DNA of 64,000 nucleotides from Planctomycetaceae bacterium (lineage in GTDB: Bacteria > Planctomycetota > Planctomycetia > Pirellulales > Pirellulaceae): NCBI GenBank assembly GCA_020638995.1, contig JACKHM010000004.1:806001-870000 (forward strand), read 5' to 3'. Every line of letters starts with the position of its first letter. The stretch's first letter is position 1. The notes under the pieces are model-generated. The model was not told the DNA's origin and made no database searches. It worked only from the letters and a program-made list of their open reading frames with translations. This document shows positions 62,801 to 64,000 of the stretch, piece by piece. Made by a program: the position numbers and the translations under genes.

Positions 62801-64000
62801 AACGCATGGTTCTTGATGGACGTTATGTCGAATCGCGTCGTATCGACGGGGCTGTCTTTTTGATACTCGAGAACTCGCCCCAACTTCCCTCTCCCAAGTA
62901 CACGTGTGACGAAGCTGGTGACGGATGCGTATATGAAAGTCGCGATGAGTACCTTGAGCGAATCGAACGTGAGTTCGAGACTTACGTACCGCAGTTCCGA
63001 AGCTACGGACCTGAGAAGAGTGACCAGATTTCCGGTGCGATCGTCGATGAGCACAACATCTACAAGCAAACAAACGCTAGTTTAGGAAGCTTGCTTTCGA
63101 TAGTGTCGGTTGATTTGGCAAGTGAGGAGTTGGGCTTCAAAGCGGTCACTAACCTCGCCCAGGGAATTGACTCGCAATCGAGTCGCTCCATTTTGATGAG
63201 TGACCAACTGAGTGGAATTATCGAGAGCGTTCGAATCACGCTGCCCATAGCGCTTCCTTGGAACAATGCAGCCTCAACATCGAAGGCTTTTGCTACGAAA
63301 GACAGCTTGTACGTCTTTCAGACGCAGTCCGATTCGCTTGGCGAAGATCGCGATCGCACTAGCATCTTGAAGTTCGCATGGAACAGTACAAACGGAACGG
63401 TTCGACCGGTTGCGTCTGGAGGCGTCGCCGGTCGAATGTTGAATCAGTTTTCAGCCGACGAGTATGACGGTCGCCTTCGCATCATGACAACAATTCAGAA
63501 TGCGAACCGAAGCGGTCGCAGCGAGAATGCACTCTTCGTGTTGCGACAGGATGCCGGAGTGTTGGAGTTCGATGCTAGTTTGAGGAACATCGCGCAGGGC
63601 GAGTCCCTAAAGAGTGTACGATTCTTTGGCGAGCGAGTCTTCGCCGTGACCTATCGTGATGTCGATCCGTTGTTTGCCATTGATCTCAGCGATCAGCGGT
63701 CTCCGAAAGTCGTTGGGCACCTCACATTGCCAGGATTCTCAAGCTACATGCAGTTTGTGGGCGCCGATCGTTTGCTAACCGTGGGTACTAACACGCCGAA
63801 CGGCGGCTCCGGCCCGGTGATGGTTTCGTTGTTTGACGTCAGCAACCTCGCGAGTCCTGAAATCATTGATATCTTCACATTACCTCGTTTCTCAACGAGC
63901 GAGGCGAGCGTCGATCATCATGCCTTCAGCTGGTTTGAACCGCTCGGCGTGCTGACGATTCCGACTTCGCGATCCTTCACCATTCGAGTAGACAATGACG
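59830..64000 (+). CDS. Giant surface protein: dockerin-like, Ig-like repeats, secreted beta-propeller (3' end outside window)
   Basis: GTG start at 59830 with GAGG nine bases upstream; the frame stays open to the right edge (1390 codons). A basic leader carries the LEPR-XLL-like motif LRLEQLQTRELMAADAFD. A dockerin-type pair of EF-hand-like units comes next (LDVDASGFVDATDTKAVTRA; WVDVNGDGHLSPMDALLIVN). Eight tandem cadherin-like/Ig-like repeats of about 95 residues run from 60180 to about 62360, with recurring motifs such as DVLANDPLWDGYEG and DSFSYTVDGK. From about 62400 the sequence matches the secreted C-terminal beta-propeller family (Beta_propel, PF09826), whose hallmark is present as ETNVQVQGVDEADIVENDGK. 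The propeller is cut by the window edge. It is probably an extracellular binding or scaffold protein; no catalytic site was seen. Confidence 0.88.
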   Translation, partial: MKTRKHQPKRRGTNRTLRLEQLQTRELMAADAFDMGSGFTNPVNPLDVDASGFVDATDTKAVTRALDEYGSMKLGARSSHDLLPWVDVNGDGHLSPMDALLIVNRLEESRANVKRLGEIAAHDDSFLVQQNSGEQTLDVLANDTLVRDVDDVVEITDVSSGSAGGRLSVSADGGTVLYAPPADFAGEVTFTYYIGEHSAEVTVQVAAPLKDDSYQFVADGRPQTLNLLDNDPFWEGYAGDKHVTIVSETSAGGSVVISDDGSSVQYTMPDGYHGSDSFVYIVDDRYAGRVTIDIPAPLQRDQFDIIQDDELAHFDVLANDPLWDGYEGERRITHVFDVSDGATAVISDDGRSVIYSPPKDFYGWESFKYVVDGRLDATANFNVHRPVSNDYSKVEQNSTAVFINLLDNDWFSVDDDRQDVVGQITWVGESDHRSTIAVAPDGQGVLYTPPDGFTGVDVFEYLADGKYRASASIEVVQRDSIELHFDSIEVVEGSGSNLLAILDNDYFGSEYEGDGVITGLKSESFSGSIAGIAISPDGRSLLYNAAPGLTDSKFFSYTVDGKHAASVYISVRPRLEADRFEFSVPEIRELDVLRNDTRLSEDYAGPGLITSVSQPSGGGLVQILDGGRKLSLSPGNGSDSFSYTVDGKYTASVDISYANRLEWDSVVVDQNSPEAVIDVLANDFQSKQLVDKWGEYAGPKQITAVSETVSGGKVTIASGGKAILYSPPADYVGSDSFSYTVDGFQTTTVRLDVIRHVRDDTFHVLPNSSNNSLKVLVNDLFAANYSGRQRVTEVSETTAGGSVQVSADGKSVVYTPAGSFQGEDSFTYTVDGGLKASVTVVVNDAAGDLPKYGDGEFKSQLIADALERYEDLFGSEYFRWLDWTGDVIIRHTSIDDSSRHSETNVQVQGVDEADIVENDGKFLYTLTDGHLTITKASPAEDLKVVSRVKIEGQLLGEYLREDRLAVISRDNGSVTVTLLDVSDRSQPVLVQRMVLDGRYVESRRIDGAVFLILENSPQLPSPKYTCDEAGDGCVYESRDEYLERIEREFETYVPQFRSYGPEKSDQISGAIVDEHNIYKQTNASLGSLLSIVSVDLASEELGFKAVTNLAQGIDSQSSRSILMSDQLSGIIESVRITLPIALPWNNAASTSKAFATKDSLYVFQTQSDSLGEDRDRTSILKFAWNSTNGTVRPVASGGVAGRMLNQFSADEYDGRLRIMTTIQNANRSGRSENALFVLRQDAGVLEFDASLRNIAQGESLKSVRFFGERVFAVTYRDVDPLFAIDLSDQRSPKVVGHLTLPGFSSYMQFVGADRLLTVGTNTPNGGSGPVMVSLFDVSNLASPEIIDIFTLPRFSTSEASVDHHAFSWFEPLGVLTIPTSRSFTIRVDND

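Overview
The window looks like a chromosomal piece of a planctomycete, probably of the Pirellulales type. The reasons are: Ser/Thr kinases fused to FGE-type or TPR modules; ECF sigma factors paired with kinases; a J-like 'PPDLYQLVG' domain; GYF-type proteins with a Gly-rich linker; and three giant surface proteins that begin with a basic leader and an 'LE.(v/l)(e/q)(a/t)R.L' motif, with dockerin-like repeats in two of them. No tRNA, rRNA, CRISPR array or phage structural gene was seen.

Region A (1-26502) is a pair of divergent, tightly packed operons read outward from about 18.5 kb. The leftward operon encodes a sigma-70-family factor, an Hsp70, a membrane J-like protein, a zinc-ribbon P-loop GTPase, a GAP1-like GTPase partner with a membrane anchor, two more single-pass membrane proteins, a GYF/DUF4190 protein, a MotA/TolQ/ExbB-type channel protein, a GYF-TM-DUF2135 protein, a GYF-TM-vWA protein and two TolR/ExbD-like proteins, the last cut by the window edge. 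The rightward operon encodes an ECF sigma factor, a kinase with a C-terminal FGE domain, a second MotA/TolQ/ExbB protein with a long cytoplasmic tail, a second TolR-like pair, a third secreted protein with the same C-terminal module, and a zinc-ribbon membrane protein. Together they look like one envelope-spanning apparatus: GTPase plus chaperone inside, two proton-driven stator-like complexes in the membrane, and paralogous sensor or effector domains outside. This is the best candidate for an undescribed system.

Region B (26.5-31 kb) is a mobile-element scar. Two decayed copies of one integrase-type transposase gene flank a 2.5-kb insert. The insert carries a large serine recombinase whose C-terminus appears to have been replaced by the end of an IS4-type DDE transposase, and a small companion ORF.

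Region C (31-36.6 kb) holds a kinase with an expanded array of about ten near-identical 48-residue TPR units, followed downstream on the same strand by an ECF sigma factor.

Region D (37.6-64 kb) is a tandem array of three giant secreted or surface proteins on the plus strand. They are a subtilase with TolB-like, GEVED, cohesin-like, Calx-beta, CARDB and dockerin modules (3081 aa); a lipase-like/RTX/WD40/fibronectin-III protein (4194 aa); and an Ig-like-repeat protein ending in a secreted beta-propeller, which runs off the window. They are probably adhesins or surface enzymes, independent of region A.

Family names come from motif recognition by eye; no database search was possible.
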